NCBI GenBank assembly: GCA_965153355.1
Contig: OZ231127.1
Coordinates: 31,496,001 to 31,560,000 of the forward strand
Length of the DNA: 64,000 nucleotides
DNA from: Flaccisagitta enflata
Taxonomy: Eukaryota; Chaetognatha; Sagittoidea; Aphragmophora
Reading direction: 5' to 3'
Shown: positions 1 through 32,330 of the stretch, piece after piece
How the letters are laid out: each line of letters begins with the position of its first letter
Numbering within the stretch: the stretch's first letter is position 1
The notes under the pieces: generated by a model
What the model saw: only the letters and a program-made list of their open reading frames with translations
Databases searched by the model: none
Told to the model about the DNA's origin: nothing
Made by a program: the position numbers and the translations under genes

Positions 1-514
1 AGAAAAAAAAACGGAATCGGGTTGATCGCACCAAATTTCATAATTGGCCTACGGCTATTGCATTAGTAGTAAAGCTGAAGGCCTTGTCGTTTATACATAC
101 ACACGACTCAAATGTCCCTTATTCCTTTTATTGAACCATTAACTTGTGAAAATAAGACATGAACAACCCGGGGATATTTCAATTGACTCAATTTGTCTCG
201 GCAAAAAGTTTATTTTTTTCCCTTTTATGAGGCCAGTCGTGGTGATAAAGCCTTTAAGGGAGGCTCTCAATTTTATCATGTATCGTGACTTTTCTCATTC
301 ACTTTTAATTTACCTGGCTGGCTGGAACGATGAAGCCTCTCTTAAAAAGTGTCATGAATAATTTCGAACAAACAATCACTACTCAGCTATCGATACATAT
401 GGCCTTGGTTGCCATATTTTCTTTCATTCATTCAAGACTGTTTTGTAATTGTAATCAGCCGCTCATCCAACCTCGTCAATTTTTTTTTTAATTTTTTTTT
501 TAATTTTTTTTGTA

Positions 515-1483
515 ACTATGGCAAAAAAAAACCGAACAGTTCCTCCTTTGCTCATAAATCCTTCGAAAATTCACCCAGTGTGCTGAAATTTTTACTGAAG
601 TTACTTTTTAGTATCATTAAGCTTCACTGAAAAAATCAATGACCTGCTCTAAATAGTTTGAGAATTATAGAATTTTTAAAAGTGCCTGTCAAAAGATCAG
701 AAATTCAATGTACACACATAAGAATTTACTAAGAATGAATAAACAAACTTAAAAAAAACATACTAAATCTAGTCCGATTTTGATGAAATTTGAACTGGAA
801 GTAGACCACATTGTTAGCAGGCTGTGATAAAAATTTCATTACAAAACTCCGATTATTTTAGCAGAAACATCATGTTTTCTAAAACTTTTTTTGTCGGTTT
901 TAGAGTGAAGTAAATGAAGATGAAATCTGAAATATAAATCGATGCTAAGGCCAGAGTTTTCTACCAATTATCATGATTTTTTAACTGGGAACTTTTGTAC
1001 ATATGATTCATCTTCAGTAAAATTTTTGTGAAGATTGAAGCATTTTTTGTCCCCCAAATTGCAAAAATATTCTAACAGGTAGCAGAATATTTCTTATCCT
1101 GAGCAAGCTTACAATCAACCATTATCTACCCCACTAGACTTCATCTGAGTAGATGCGAATTTTGCCTAGTATTAGTAAATATTACCATCAGACTACAGTT
1201 CAAAAATCATGACAAAACTCCCAAAACTTTTTGCACAATGCCAATTTTACTAAAAATGGTATTATTTTGATTTAGGATAAACATCATCTCTGGCAGTCCA
1301 AAAAAGAGGTGACTTCAGTAAAAACGTGATAACGGCTAAAGTTTTAAACGGATTTTGATAAAATTTCAACCAGACATAGTCCATATCATGGTTATCAGTC
1401 ACTGTAAATTTTATGCAAATTTGTCAACATCTTCATACTTTTTTGCTCTCTCAAAAGTTGTTTGGTTTTTTTTTTGCCATAGT
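515..1483. mobile_element. ACTATGGC-ended element flanked by TA
   Basis: Ends ACTATGGCAAAAAAAA and TTTTTTTGCCATAGT, with TA on each side, the same ends and size as 17887..18842. The interior differs, with a diverged direct repeat (about 775-835 and 1348-1412). Confidence 0.75.
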
Positions 1484-1752
1484 TAGAGGTAAATGGGTAG
1501 TGTAAATGGAGTGATTTAGGGATGATTTGTACATATTTTCCAAGTGGTTGGATCTGAGGCACTATGCAGTCCTTGATTGACATTTTCCATGCGCCAACGC
1601 ACCACAACTTCAGGTCATGACCGACCGTCGGTCGGTCAGTTGATCTTTTGGTTCGTCACGCAAACGTACAGGACCCACTGCACTTTGCACCTATTGACCT
1701 ACTGCTAAGCGATTTTATGAGAGAGTTAGTACCTTGGTTTGTCCGTAGGTAG

Positions 1753-1825
1753 ATAGGCACTATATAAGGTAGGTAGGTAAGTAGGTAGGTAGGAAGGTAG
1801 GAAGGTAGGTAGGTAGGTAGGTATG
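1753..1825 (+). repeat. GTAG microsatellite
   Basis: AGGTAGGTAGGTAAGTAGGT-type run. Confidence 0.7.
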
Positions 1826-2664
1826 TTGGAATGATAGTTACATAAGCTCCCCTGCCCAGCGACATGACAGCCCCTGCCCACTCACACACTGCCTCGGCCC
1901 TGCCCACCCGCAAGCGACTTCTGTTTGGCCATGTATCCGGCCTTGTTCTTTTATACGCCGGAAGCAATTTCATCCGGAGATTTCTTGCGATAGAACCTTC
2001 ATGATCTATCGATGTGAAACTAATTAAACAAGTGAGTTATCCACTTATATCCAATATCCACCTTCAAGAAGTTCCAAATTCTTTCCCTCCCCTTTTGAAT
2101 GAGTGAGATCAATGAGTCATCAGGAGATGGAAGTATTGCGCAATTATTCAGGTTCGGGCTCCTCAAGCTAATGGAACAATCTCAGCACGGGACAATACTA
2201 GATACATGACACCTACATCATGGAAAGCACGCATCTAGGAATGACTTAATCATTTAAAAGACTTAAATAAAGGATGCGATGAATCAAAGGTGGTACAGCG
2301 GGACGGTCGAAAGGACCCACAGACGGACAGACCGAGCGTCCGACACAGCAACGTGTAGAGTCGCGTGCCTGCGACGAAAAGAAGCAAGTCTGCCCTGTGA
2401 AAAAAATTATCTATCGCTGGTCTAGGAATCGTCAAACAGTTACACAGTCACAGGTTAACCAAATTCGAAACATTTTATCAGAGCGCTTGAAAGTTTCTCT
2501 TTGGCAACAACCTTTAAATAAATCCAATTCCATTGCATGATCGTAAATTACTCAAGTTAGCCATAAGAAAAGAATCAAAACTCCATTAACGCTTTCCCAG
2601 TTTCTAGTTTTCCCTACGATGAACGTAAGGGAAGATTCGTGCCAGTGAGCAACTTCAAAGTATG

Positions 2665-2855
2665 ATTGAATTGAACCCTGCAATAACGGATGTCAAGGGA
2701 CCACCATATTGTATCTGTGACATAAAGATTTCCACTATTGCCACTATAAGGAATAAGCAAAAATGTTTTATAGGGACCAAGATTTTCTGTCTCCTATAGG
2801 CGGTTTTTCTGTTACTCTTGGTTCCGTTACAGCGGGGTGTAACTGTATTCGTCAA
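2665..2855. mobile_element. Diverged pogo/Tigger-like MITE
   Basis: GAATTGAACCCTGCAATAAC at the left and GCGGGGTGTAACTGTATTC at the right resemble the ends at 26323..26492. Confidence 0.45.
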
Positions 2856-2985
2856 CCGATTACTTCAGACACATCCACTGTCCTCACAATCTGGCATTTC
2901 AGCTTTTAGGTTTTACCTGGAGGCGAGGGGTACTGCCAAATGTCCTTTACCCTTTTGCTATCGCACCTAGTACTTTAAGACCGCC

Positions 2986-3460
2986 TGGATTATGACGCGC
3001 TTCTGTCTTGTTGCGCTAATGCGCTAAGAAAACTAACAGCGCCTAAGATAGCATGTTTGCATAAGGCAGATTGTAACTAGGGCATTGAGGCCAGAAACAC
3101 ACCAGCGCTGGTGAAGGAGGCCCCTAGCGCAAATGTCCATTGCGCCAATGGGGGAAGTTTGACAGACATACACACTACACAGCCATGCTTATCTCTGCTT
3201 ACTAAAGACTAGATTCATTGCCTTTGAGTCTTGACTTCTCCAAAAAGTTAAAGCTCTTGAAAATGCTGATACTGTTTTCAGAAATTAGGCGCAGTAAATT
3301 GCTAGGGGAATCACATTAGCGCATTACATAGCGCATTTCCTAGCGCATTAGCGCATTTGTACCTGTAGAAAAGTGCAGATGAAGTTTAAGTTTCTAATTA
3401 ATATGAAAGGAGAAAAGCAGCCCTTGTAACTGGTAGGGCAAGTAGCGCACTGGCGCAAAT
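2986..3460 (+). repeat. AGCGCATT/GCGCAAATGTCC repeat region
   Basis: GCGCAAATGTCCATTGCGCC at 3128 and GCGCAAATGTCCGTTAA at 3453 are copies, and AGCGCATT occurs several times between 3318 and 3360. Nature unknown. Confidence 0.4.
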
Positions 3461-4696
3461 GTCCGTTAAAGTTTCCTTGTGTCGACGCTCAAAGTGAAGT
3501 CGCTTTTCAATAACCTTTATTTCAAAATATATAAAACAACCACATTCAAAACTGGAACAAAAAAAAAAAGGAAAAACAACAGAAGATATGTACATAACAG
3601 AAAGTTCGATATGGCTTGAGGTATGTACCAAACAGGCTATCAATCTCAAACAGTAAGGGGTAGTTTAATGATAAATCCAACACACAGCTTATGGGAGTTG
3701 AAATTCCAACTGATTCAATTCAGTTGCTTATAAAATCAATTGACAAAACGAGTATCATGAAAATGGCTTGTGCATAATGTGCATTTCATTTTGGACTATT
3801 GCATCAGGGATTTATTGGGTCGGAAATTTCAAAACTCTTTTTTTTAGGTTTATATTATTAAAAAGTGTATTCTGAGCATAATCAATCCTGGTAAAAAAAT
3901 TTCAAGCAGCCAAATCGAAAGCCAGTGAAACAAATGAATCTAGAGCCCTGAAAAACTTAGTTTCTATAATTTTTTCACATACCTTAACTCGTATGACCAT
4001 TGGCCATTATATCTAGCAAATTGACCATGATTAAAGGGAAATTGGATCGATGAGCACAATTTGTTGGAAAAAACCGCTTCAGTCAAAGTACCCTTCTGAC
4101 CACCTTAGTTCTTGAGAGAGATACCTTCGCAAGATCTTCTGTGACGTCGTAGTTGTTTTTTAAACATGTCGCTGTTAACTTGAAGCCCGGCTATAATGAT
4201 TTTCCAATTATCATCCACTTATTTTTGAAACAAAAAAGAATTCCTGAAGTTTTGGCGATTTAGTTTGACTAGACTCTAAGCCAATTTAGAAACGGACACT
4301 TGTAAGCTAGAGGTAACTGGCATAATACTAGTTGTCCCTGATGGCTGCGCAAGGGCAGAAAGAAAATAAAAGAATTTGTGACAGACCGACAAGAGGGAAC
4401 AAAAGACTGACAGTAGATCATAGTCCTGTGTCAAAGACAAAAGTAATTGACTATTCATAAAAGAATCATGATAAGTGAAGGGACTGTATAAAACAAAACC
4501 TACAGCGCTTAAAACTAAAGACTATCTTTAACAATAGTAAGCACATGAAATAATGATTTTTTAAAGGCAATTATTTTTGAGTCAAATCATTGACAATCCA
4601 AAATTATTGAATTATCTATTGTTCGCAAGAAATCTCGATGTCTTTTTGGAAAAAGAATATTCATGAACGAAATGATGCAAAAGCAATATACATTTT

Positions 4697-4841
4697 GAGT
4701 CGCGTGCTACTTCCGTCACACTTTACTTTTTTTTTTCTTTGGTCTTTGGCCTCAAAGCTCTTTCCCAAATCATCAAGTGACCTCAAATATGGCCCCTGCC
4801 CACCCGAACACGACTGGAGTAGCCGTGTATCCGGCCTTGTT
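4697..4841 (+). mobile_element. ACGCGACT element, internally deleted copy
   Basis: GAGTCGCGTGCTACTTCCGT passes straight to CACACTTTAC, lacking the GTCGGTC stretch. Ends AGCCGTGTATCCGGCCTTGT. Confidence 0.7.
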
Positions 4842-5499
4842 AGCTCCAGACACGCAACTCTATAAGAGGCTTTGTCCGTTGATCCATTGACCCTTGGTCC
4901 ATTGGTCCGTTGAAACGCTGGTCTGTCGGTCCATTGGTCCGTCCGTCATGCTCCAGTTTGAAACTCGAGTAACACGCATTTATGATAATGCATATGTCAT
5001 TGGATCTGTGTGTGTTAGAGTGGGGGAGGGGGTGAGGTGTCGCTTGTTTTTTTCTTTCTCACTAAGTACTGAAATCGATAGGAAGATTACATGTAGTCAC
5101 ATGTATGTGAGCAAGGGGCAGGGGCAACACCAACAGCATGGCCGCATGGGCATTGGGCAATTCTCTCACACTCGCAAAGACCGGTTACACGGCCATCATT
5201 GCGTGCAGCGCGGCATTAGTAATGAAATCGGCTTATCAAGCATTTGAGCAAGGGCAATGATGCAAAAACTTCCCAAAACGCCGAAAATGCTTGAGAAATG
5301 AGTGACCGATCGATGGGATTGAGACTCTTAATTCGTTCTCGATCCTCGCACTGTACAAGAGGTCATGTCCGTCCGTCAGTTGGTCAGTTTGTCGATTGGT
5401 TGGTCACGTTTGAAATGCGCAAAACAGCCAATTCTTAAACTTTTCTCTGCAAGAGAGGGAGAAACGACTTGATTTTTATCCCTTCTGATATTCCTTCCT

Positions 5500-5602
5500 T
5501 CATTCATGCATTCATTCATTCATTCATTCATTCATTCATTCATTCATTCTTTCATTCTTTCATTCATTCATTCATTCATTCATTCATTCATTCATTCATT
5601 CA
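5500..5602 (+). repeat. CATT tetranucleotide microsatellite
   Basis: About 25 CATT units with a few CTTT interruptions. Confidence 0.9.
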
Positions 5603-5680
5603 CTTGTTTGTTTGTTCATTTTTGAGTGAATGATTGAATATTGTTCAATCATTCATTCAAAAAATCAAAAAATTCTCAGG

Positions 5681-6100
5681 GGTGTATAAAGTTGAGCGGC
5701 CTTTGATTTCTTTCCCCCCTGGCCTTTGATTTCCTTCCCCACCAGGTCAAAAAATTGTTTGATTTTCTACCCCATAGAGAACAAATATAGTATGACAGGT
5801 GGAACAACATCCCTCACTATACCCAAACTAAAATAAATGGAAGAGGGCCTTGTGAGCCCTCACTGACTAGTTACTACGCGCATCACTCCTAGTTTGCCAT
5901 AAAACATGGTCAGAATAGTGTAAAATAGTGTTGTAGTAGTCAAATACTATCTTTTGGAACTGTCAAAAGTGTAAAATCTTTTAAAAGTTGCCTTTTTTCT
6001 TCTTTTCCACTCTTGATTTTCTTCCCCATCTCCAAACCCTTTGATTATATCTCCCCCTCCACGGGGGGGGGGAGAATACTTAACTTTATACACTCCTGCA
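5681..6100. mobile_element. GTGTATA-ended short element
   Basis: Ends GGGGTGTATAAAGTTGAG and CTTAACTTTATACACTCC are inverted copies about 400 bp apart. TTTGATTTTCTTCCCC-like strings lie just inside both ends. It lies 130 bp beyond the integrin stop. Confidence 0.55.
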
Positions 6101-6233
6101 AATTCTTGATCAGCGAGGGGCACTTTTTGGCCATAGTTTGGTCGTGTTGTAAGCACGCAAATATTAACATTCATGATACAACAAAAGTTTACATTGGACA
6201 TAAAACAAAATGACAAGTTCTTTCATCACTCCA

Positions 6234-24146
<17,913 letters not shown>

Positions 24147-24204
24147 TTTGTGTAGTGATGATATGACAGACGAAAAACGAAGTAAAGAGGGAGAAGAACA
24201 AGAA

Positions 24205-24441
24205 CAAGAAGAAGAAGAAGAAGAAGGAGAAGGAGAAGGAGAAGGAGAAGGAGAAGAAGAAGAAGAAGAAGAAGAAGAAGAAGAAGAAGAAGAAGAAGAA
24301 GATGTTAAATGTGAAGACGGAAGCGCTGATTTCACATTCAGACATCTAAAAGTCTCGTTCTGAAATTGAGTTTGAGAACGGCCTGGTTGACACTTCCCTG
24401 AGTGCAACGACGAGGATAGGCGTGAATGCGGAACATGACGC

Positions 24442-24504
<63 letters not shown>
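24205..24504 (+). repeat. GAA and GAT trinucleotide arrays
   Basis: GAA/GGAGAA at 24205-24301 and GAT at 24437-24504, just upstream of the integrin start codon. Confidence 0.9.
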
Positions 24505-24786
24505 CGAGCATCATAATGAGGGCGAGAAGGGAGATGTTGTTGATGGAAGAGATGTGGACGGTGGTGATATTTGTGACAATCACCTCTATGATGCCTTTCA
24601 ACGTGAGTTCGATCGTAAGCGAAATTCGAAGTCGTGGCAGTATCCAAGCGATGATCGTCAGTCGTAGTTTTATAGCACGAATTCCGAGGCATTCGAGTCA
24701 ATAACGTCGTTGAGGATGCTTGCAGTGAGGGAACCGTTTCGGCGGTCGATATATTTGATATTTTTTTCGCCACATTCATTTTCCGC

Positions 24787-25269
24787 CTAGTCCTCATCGA
24801 AGATCGTGACAAAACTGTTACCGGGCAACGCGTCTTCAACGCGATTGTTTTCATGTGCGGCTGCGTTGATCGCCAAATTTGGGGAGTCGGCGACATCTTT
24901 TTCAGCATCGGCGGCGTCGTTGCATGTAACGGCAGCGTCGTTGGCTGTGTCGAAGGCGTCTTTTGCTGTGTCGATGGCGTTGATGACTGTGTCGAAGGCG
25001 TTGTTGGCTGTGTCGGCGGCGTCGTTGGCTGTGTCGGCGGCGTCTTCTGCTGTGTGGGCGAGATCAGTTGCCGAGTCAGCCATGTCATTTGTCGTGTCTT
25101 TGGCGTTATCTTCTTGGACAAAGTAATTATTGGCTGTGACGTCGTCATTTGCTGCGTCGGCAACGTTATGATCCGCTCCGGCGAGGTTATTTGTAGTGTC
25201 GGCGGCGTCATCATTTGCGTCGGCCGCGTTTTTGGCCGCCTCATCGCTCTCACGTCGGTTCGAACTGAA
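24787..25269 (-). CDS. Acidic 7-residue-repeat ORF upstream of integrin (uncertain)
   Basis: A 160-codon open frame built on degenerate 21-bp repeats, DAADTAN-like, ending NSFVTIFDED and TAG. Composition is Asp/Ala/Asn/Thr, periodic like an amphipathic helix. It lies 640 bp upstream of the integrin start on the same strand. It has no good start codon before MADSATD at about 25083, so it may be an exon. Equally it may be a minisatellite, since a second minus frame is also open across it. Confidence 0.3.
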   Translation of the reverse strand, partial: FSSNRRESDEAAKNAADANDDAADTTNNLAGADHNVADAANDDVTANNYFVQEDNAKDTTNDMADSATDLAHTAEDAADTANDAADTANNAFDTVINAIDTAKDAFDTANDAAVTCNDAADAEKDVADSPNLAINAAAHENNRVEDALPGNSFVTIFDED

Positions 25270-25875
25270 TCAAGCCTGAAGTGGGTTGTTTTCGGCAAAA
25301 AAGAGCGACTCATAGTGTGTTTAGCAATGCGTGTAAGCCTGAATCGGGGCTCAAAACGGTAACTGTCAGAGCGTCGGTATGTGCATCGGCATAAGCGTCG
25401 GTATTTGCATCGACGTCGATTATCACGATGGTGCTTGCACCGGCAACCGTTCAGGTGTGAATGAAACGATGTTTCGATGTTTTTGTAACTCGTAGACGAT
25501 TTCTTTTTCACCAAAAAAAAATACTCCCCGACTGATGTATCTTTTTACTTTTCATATTCAGATTTTATGTAAAAAAAAAACATTCATGTCATAAAATAAC
25601 TTTACGCGGCATGTTTCCCACGCAGTTACGCCGCTCAGAACTCCCTTAGTACATTTTCTTATGAAATATGTTTTTATCTTTTTTAGATCTTTTCATTCTC
25701 ATTTTTTCTTCGTTCAGTTGTTTTTCGATTTTTTTTTTTTTTTTTCAGGGAGATGAACTACAGAACGAAAGCGGTGTAACTTTGAAACTTGTGTACCGAA
25801 AAGTAAGAAATCATCGTTTTTCAGCTCGGGCAGATGTGGACAATCGAAACTACAAAAATATCCAAAAATGCTATT

Positions 25876-25877
25876 AA

Positions 25878-25916
<39 letters not shown>

Positions 25917-25918
25917 GG

Positions 25919-25972
<54 letters not shown>
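25876..25972 (+). repeat. GTT trinucleotide array
   Basis: About 31 GTT units with one GTG. Confidence 0.9.
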
Positions 25973-26322
25973 TCTAAGCCGATGATTTTAAGGTCAAAGT
26001 TTCTAGTAGGTTTCAACTAATGAAATTTTTTTGATTCCTTCATATTGAATTCTGAAACGGAGACAAGGACAATTTGTAATCAATTCTTTAAACATGTGGA
26101 CATAACTTATGACGATTTTACATCAAGATTATTGAAATCATGCCACAAGCAGCCAGCCATTCAGTTTTGTGGATTGTGTTTTGTGGTCAGCCAAGACATG
26201 AAGAAACTTAATGTTCACAATTAAATGAAATCAAAAGCCAATTAGATTCGTTTCCGAAATCGGTCGAGTAAACAGTGTTACACGAGAGGTAGAATCAATG
26301 ATCATTGGAGAGAATGAAAGTA

Positions 26323-26492
26323 CAGTTGAATTCCGCTTCAACGGATTTCAAGGGACTAACAAATTCTATCTGTTATAGGCGGAATTTGGGAAATGTACAG
26401 GAAATGAAAAAAAAACAAAAACAAATCAAATGCATTATGGGCGGAATTCCGCTGGTGGCGGGTCCATTAGAGACTAGAGAGGGGTTCAACTG
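26323..26492. mobile_element. pogo/Tigger-like MITE
   Basis: CAGTTGAATTCCGCTTCAAC at the left, GGGGTTCAACTG at the right, TA on each side. CAGTTGAAcc termini with TA duplication are typical of pogo-group MITEs. A diverged relative occupies about 2665-2855. Confidence 0.75.
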
Positions 26493-27048
26493 TATTTATT
26501 GAGGCTCGGATCGTAGAGGAAGCTGCGGCGCTGTCTAAAATGCGACATTCAGAGCTTGAGAGAAAGTGAATTATGTCAAACAATGTGACAAAATATGACA
26601 TTTTCGTCTTTTTTTGAGTCGAAGGAATTCAGTTAAGACGAGACGAAAATGCAGATTTTGAAAGATGATCCAAATTACATCTTGACAAAGTGAAGAGCTA
26701 AGACATGACACCAAATCCGTTTAGACTCTTAGTTCTACAAATTAGTTACGAAATGAAAAGTGGGGCGAAGATGCCCAGATGGGACGGAATGAATTTTTTT
26801 TTTTGGTCATCTCTTGAAAGATACGAATCATAAAGAAAAAACTTTCAATTATCAATTGTTTATTTGTTAAAGGTGTTATTTTGGGTGTAATGACAAATTG
26901 TGTCTTGCAGTATATTGTTAAAGGACCGTGGACGCTACAACGTGTCACATGCAAAGGGGGATGGGTGCTGGGGGGGGAGGGGCGAGGGGATGCAGAGATG
27001 CGAGAGATGCAAGTAAACAACCTCCAGGTACCGCGCCGTCGCACCTGA

Positions 27049-27151
<103 letters not shown>

Positions 27152-27535
27152 AGTCTTGTTTCACCAAAATTTGAAAAATGGGCGACACCACAAACAACAA
27201 CCGATTCTTCAAGAAAAGTAAGAAGAGAGACACAGAAAAAAAAAGGAGAGAGAGAGAGAGAGACGGACGAACTGACGGACGGACAAACAACTGGACAGAT
27301 AGAAACAAACAGACCAGATATAGAGTGAGAAAAACGGAGTGATACTAGAAATACATATCTAGATGTAGTCGTAGACAGACACTCAGACGCTCAGACAGCG
27401 ACGCCAAATACGGGAGAGAAAAAACGGACAATAAATATCGCGAAAGAAATAAACGAGCGAAGGGCGAGAAAAAATGAAGGACTGGGTAAACAGAAACATT
27501 TTTTGAGGGTTAGTATGCCGAGAAGGGATGAAGAG

Positions 27536-27916
<381 letters not shown>

Positions 27917-28207
27917 ACATATTGCCACAGAGAGGAGAAAGGCGAGATTGAGAATGGACAAAGCTAAGGGAGAACTGAGACCGGTGATCGGGAAGGTGAT
28001 GAATACCGAAGATTAAAGACGGTTCGAGGATCAAAAGACTCGAAAGTGAAAACGAAGTTGAGAACTTGAGTCCAAAGTGTTGACGGAAACGATTTAACGA
28101 TTGTCAAATTCGATTCTTTCGACGATTTTTGATTGAAACCCGAACGAACCGAGTCGCCATCGAAACCAAGGCAAGCAGATCCGCTTTCAACAGAAATTCC
28201 GCATGTA

Positions 28208-28210
<3 letters not shown>

Positions 28211-28295
<85 letters not shown>

Positions 28296-28509
28296 ATTTC
28301 CTTCTCTTTCGTTACGTCTGTCTGTCCGTAAATCAGTCCGTTCATCTGTCTGTTATCCTCCCCCCTCCTATTTTATTACGCATACGGGTACAAAAGCTTG
28401 AATGGGTAAATCTCTCTTTTGGCGGAAAAGATAAGAATCCAGAAATCAACGACTGCCGAAAGACGTTGAAGGAGAGAAGGTTTTAACAAGTCAGAGGAAT
28501 CACCGATCA

Positions 28510-28545
<36 letters not shown>
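28211..28545 (+). repeat. GT array and short GA array
   Basis: GT 28211-28294, GA 28512-28545. Confidence 0.9.
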
Positions 28546-28548
<3 letters not shown>

Positions 28549-29599
28549 AAGGGGGTGAGACAGAGACTTAGCAGACAAACATGATCAGACAAACAGTAGA
28601 GAGTAGGGATGGATAGACACAAATATGTATCCAAAACGAAAACAACAAACAGAGGGTCAAGCCAGAAAAGGTAGAGGAGATAGAAGAGATAGACCGGTAA
28701 GCAATCGGATAGACTCATCAAAGTCACAGAGCAGGTTGTGAAATAAGATGTCTGATCAACTTGCATGCGGGGACAGCTGTACAACTGAAAATACAGACCA
28801 ACCAACCTTAAATAAAGTAAAAGAAGGATGTGAGCCATGGACCAAGGTTTCAAGCATACGACAGATAAAGAGATATCGGAAGAAAAAAAATAGAGAGAAC
28901 CGCTGTACCAGAACTTTCCCTGAAAATCAGTCGGTTCAGGAAAAGTTTTTTTTTTTTCATTTTACATTTACAAAGAAACGTACCGTACTATCTAAAACCG
29001 AATAGCTTCTTACCCGAGGCACAAAGACGAAAAAGTGCAAAACAAGTAACGCGGGGTTACAATATCGACGCAGACGGTTAGGCAGGGGTGTACAACCCCC
29101 TTCTTAACGCCCCCCTCCTCACACTCACACGCTCACACACGTGTTCCTTAACTTTTTTACTCATGCGTCATGGATGGACCGACATGCGGACAGGCGGTCC
29201 GAAGGGGGGGGGGCAAGGTCTCGCATGGTGTCGTTCGTCACAATTTAGTGGTTATTGTTCAAAGCATTTCGACGGAACATGCCCAAAAATGTCGCATGCT
29301 CCGTGTTTCTATTATCTTATCTAAACTTCGTCTTATATGTATACTTAAAGGCGTTCCGAACTGACCAACCGATCGAGTAACATTTAGAATTGGTCCACGT
29401 GACTAAGACTGTATGAAAAGCGGCCCTTTTTATTGGGTAAGGGTGGAACTTTTTAAAATATTTGCTCCCCGCATTTTGTACAAGAGCGATCAACCCGTTA
29501 TCCTAGCATAACAAATGAAATGGTCACTGGTCAGCGGTACCCTTACCGCGCCGTGCTTGGTCCGATTAACTCCAGTAGGACGAGATATGGCCTAATTCC

Positions 29600-29744
<145 letters not shown>

Positions 29745-30774
29745 ACATCTGTCACATAATTATTGTCACAACATGAAAAGAGGAAAAACTGTCCAAGATT
29801 TTGTCCAAAAGTCTTGAAATTTTTACTGGAGATAGCTCAATACTTATCATCAAGTGTGCTAGAAGCAGAAAGAGATTTGTGCCGATGCAGGTGCAGTAAA
29901 GGGTATCAATGAGAAAAACCCCTAACAATATTTTACACATTTTCATCCACTTTTTTATCATCTTTTTTTTAGCTTATAACTCAGTTGTTTTTCAAAGGAT
30001 TTGCAGAAAATTGGTGATGTTTAGAAAGATCTTGAAAAGATCTTTAAAATGGGACCAATCTGGCATTTCTGGTTCATTCGTTAAAAAGATACAAGCAAAA
30101 CAAGATTGACTGTCTAAAAAATGGAAAAATTCTATGACCTGTACCCCATGAAGGTCAAACGCAGTTTTACGCAAAATCTGGCCTCAGGAACATTTGAAAA
30201 CTGGTGAATTCTCTCTATCATACCAATATGCTATATAAAACTGCAAAACATCTATCAGCACTGTTGATATCAACCCCAAATTGGTGAAAACATATGTGTG
30301 TGACGATAATTATGCGACAGATGTTAGTAGTGTAGGGGCTGATGGACTGAATGACAGTTCATCCACTATTTGACTTTTTCATTTTGGTCTTTACGGCATG
30401 AACATGGGCCATCCACTACATCCAAGTAGCATTTCTCTCAAAGGTTTTCCCTTTTTAAGCATCTGAAAACCCTGCGGAGTAAGATAAGCAGATGAAGGTG
30501 GAGGTTGTTTTTTTTTTTTCTTTTTATTTTTGTTTTGTTTTTTTGTTTTTTGTTTTTTGGCAAGCGTCTTGGTTATGCTTATCCGTTTTTATGCTTGTTC
30601 AAACAGCCGGCAAGGGTAAAATATCATGTAATGCGTTGATAGGATAAGTAATATTGGCTTGGTACACGTCACCACAAACTTAATTAAACCTGAACCCCCC
30701 TTCCCCCAATATAACGGTGATATTTGAAGGAATGGCATCTTTCTTTCATTTGTTTTTTCATTGGATTATTTGCG

Positions 30775-30923
<149 letters not shown>

Positions 30924-31187
30924 AGAGGATTCGCACTTCAGCGTTTAGACCGTGTATGTAAAAGTTGAGAGTGGAAGTTACTTGACTGTTGTAGAGCGGG
31001 TATATTGTATTGAGTGTAAATTATCATACAACTTGGAAAATCGATATTGACTTACAAAAACACGAATTTTCGATCGAAAGATTAGGAATGAGCAAAGGAG
31101 AAGAGACAGAGGAAAAGAGAAAGAGATGGAGAGGAAGAGGAAGAAGGAGGATTGACAAAAAAGGAAGAGACTTCAATAACTTCAATT

Positions 31188-31350
<163 letters not shown>

Positions 31351-31376
31351 GCCATTTATCCACACCGCTTAGTCAG

Positions 31377-31508
31377 GTTCATCAAAGAGTTAAAATAAAG
31401 ACAATGTACGCCTTTAGCTTTGATGAGATGCTCAGTATCTACGTTGGTCTGGACCTCAGGACCTATGAAGCTACCTTAGAAAAGTTCAACGTGAATGCAT
31501 CCGATTTT
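31377..31508 (+). CDS. Unrecognised internal exon
   Basis: 44 codons, phase 0 at both ends. Acceptor GCTTAGTCAG lies 30 bases after a GT/CT microsatellite; donor GATTTT/GTGAGT matches the consensus well. Encodes VHQRVKIKTMYAFSFDEMLS, IYVGLDLRTYEATLEKF and NVNASDF. No family recognised. It may belong to the same gene as 36339..36392 (phase compatible). Confidence 0.45.
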
Positions 31509-31568
31509 GTGAGTTGGGAAACGCGATGATGACGTAAATGACAAAGATAACGTCGATGACCAAAACTC

Positions 31569-31615
31569 ACACACACACGCACACTCAGACACACACAGAT
31601 ACAGAGACACACACA

Positions 31616-31702
<87 letters not shown>

Positions 31703-31885
31703 AATCACAATCGCAGCACCCGAAATGCAAATTTTCACATCTTTCAACTTGGCCAACTAACGAACCAACTGACCGATGGATGGACCAACAGATTCATGTC
31801 CAAAAAAAATCTCAGGTTTACGATTTTACGATAGCCGATGATAACAAAGATGCCAAAGATGCCAAAGATAAAGTCGACAACCGAG

Positions 31886-31946
<61 letters not shown>
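31569..31946 (+). repeat. Two CA arrays
   Basis: 31569-31701 and 31890-31946. Confidence 0.95.
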
Positions 31947-31948
<2 letters not shown>

Positions 31949-32010
31949 TACATACTCACACCCCCCTTGGTTGATTAATTGGTCAGTTGGTCAGTCAGTT
32001 TCATTTTATT

Positions 32011-32207
32011 TTTAGTCGAGTGCTATGTGACTCTACACCCCGCTTTGTTGGTCCGTCGATCCGTCTAACAGTCCGTCGGTCACACTTTACTTTTTTGTAT
32101 TTTTGGGGTTTTTGGCCTCACCGCTCCTGCCCAAATGATCTGGTGACCTCAATCACAGCCCCTGCCGACCTGCACGCAACTGGGGTAGCCATGTGTCCGG
32201 CCATGTT
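32011..32207 (+). mobile_element. ACGCGACT element, full copy plus trailing partial
   Basis: Starts TTTAGTCGAGTGCTATGTGA and ends GCCATGTGTCCGGCCATGTT. A second 3' half (TGCCCAAATGCTCTAGTGAG) follows at 32218-32292. Confidence 0.75.
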
Positions 32208-32330
32208 TTTATATCTTTTTTTCTGCCTGACTTCTTCTGCCCAAATGCTCTAGTGAGCTCAATAACAACACCTGCCGACCCACACGCACCTGTAAAACAA
32301 GCAAAAAATCCAAACTTATTTCATTTTAAG

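Larger units (their letters stand above)
1484..5499. other. No gene seen; AT-rich intergenic DNA with repeat fragments
   Basis: Apart from the repeat features listed, no exon with convincing splice sites was found here. Confidence 0.5.
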
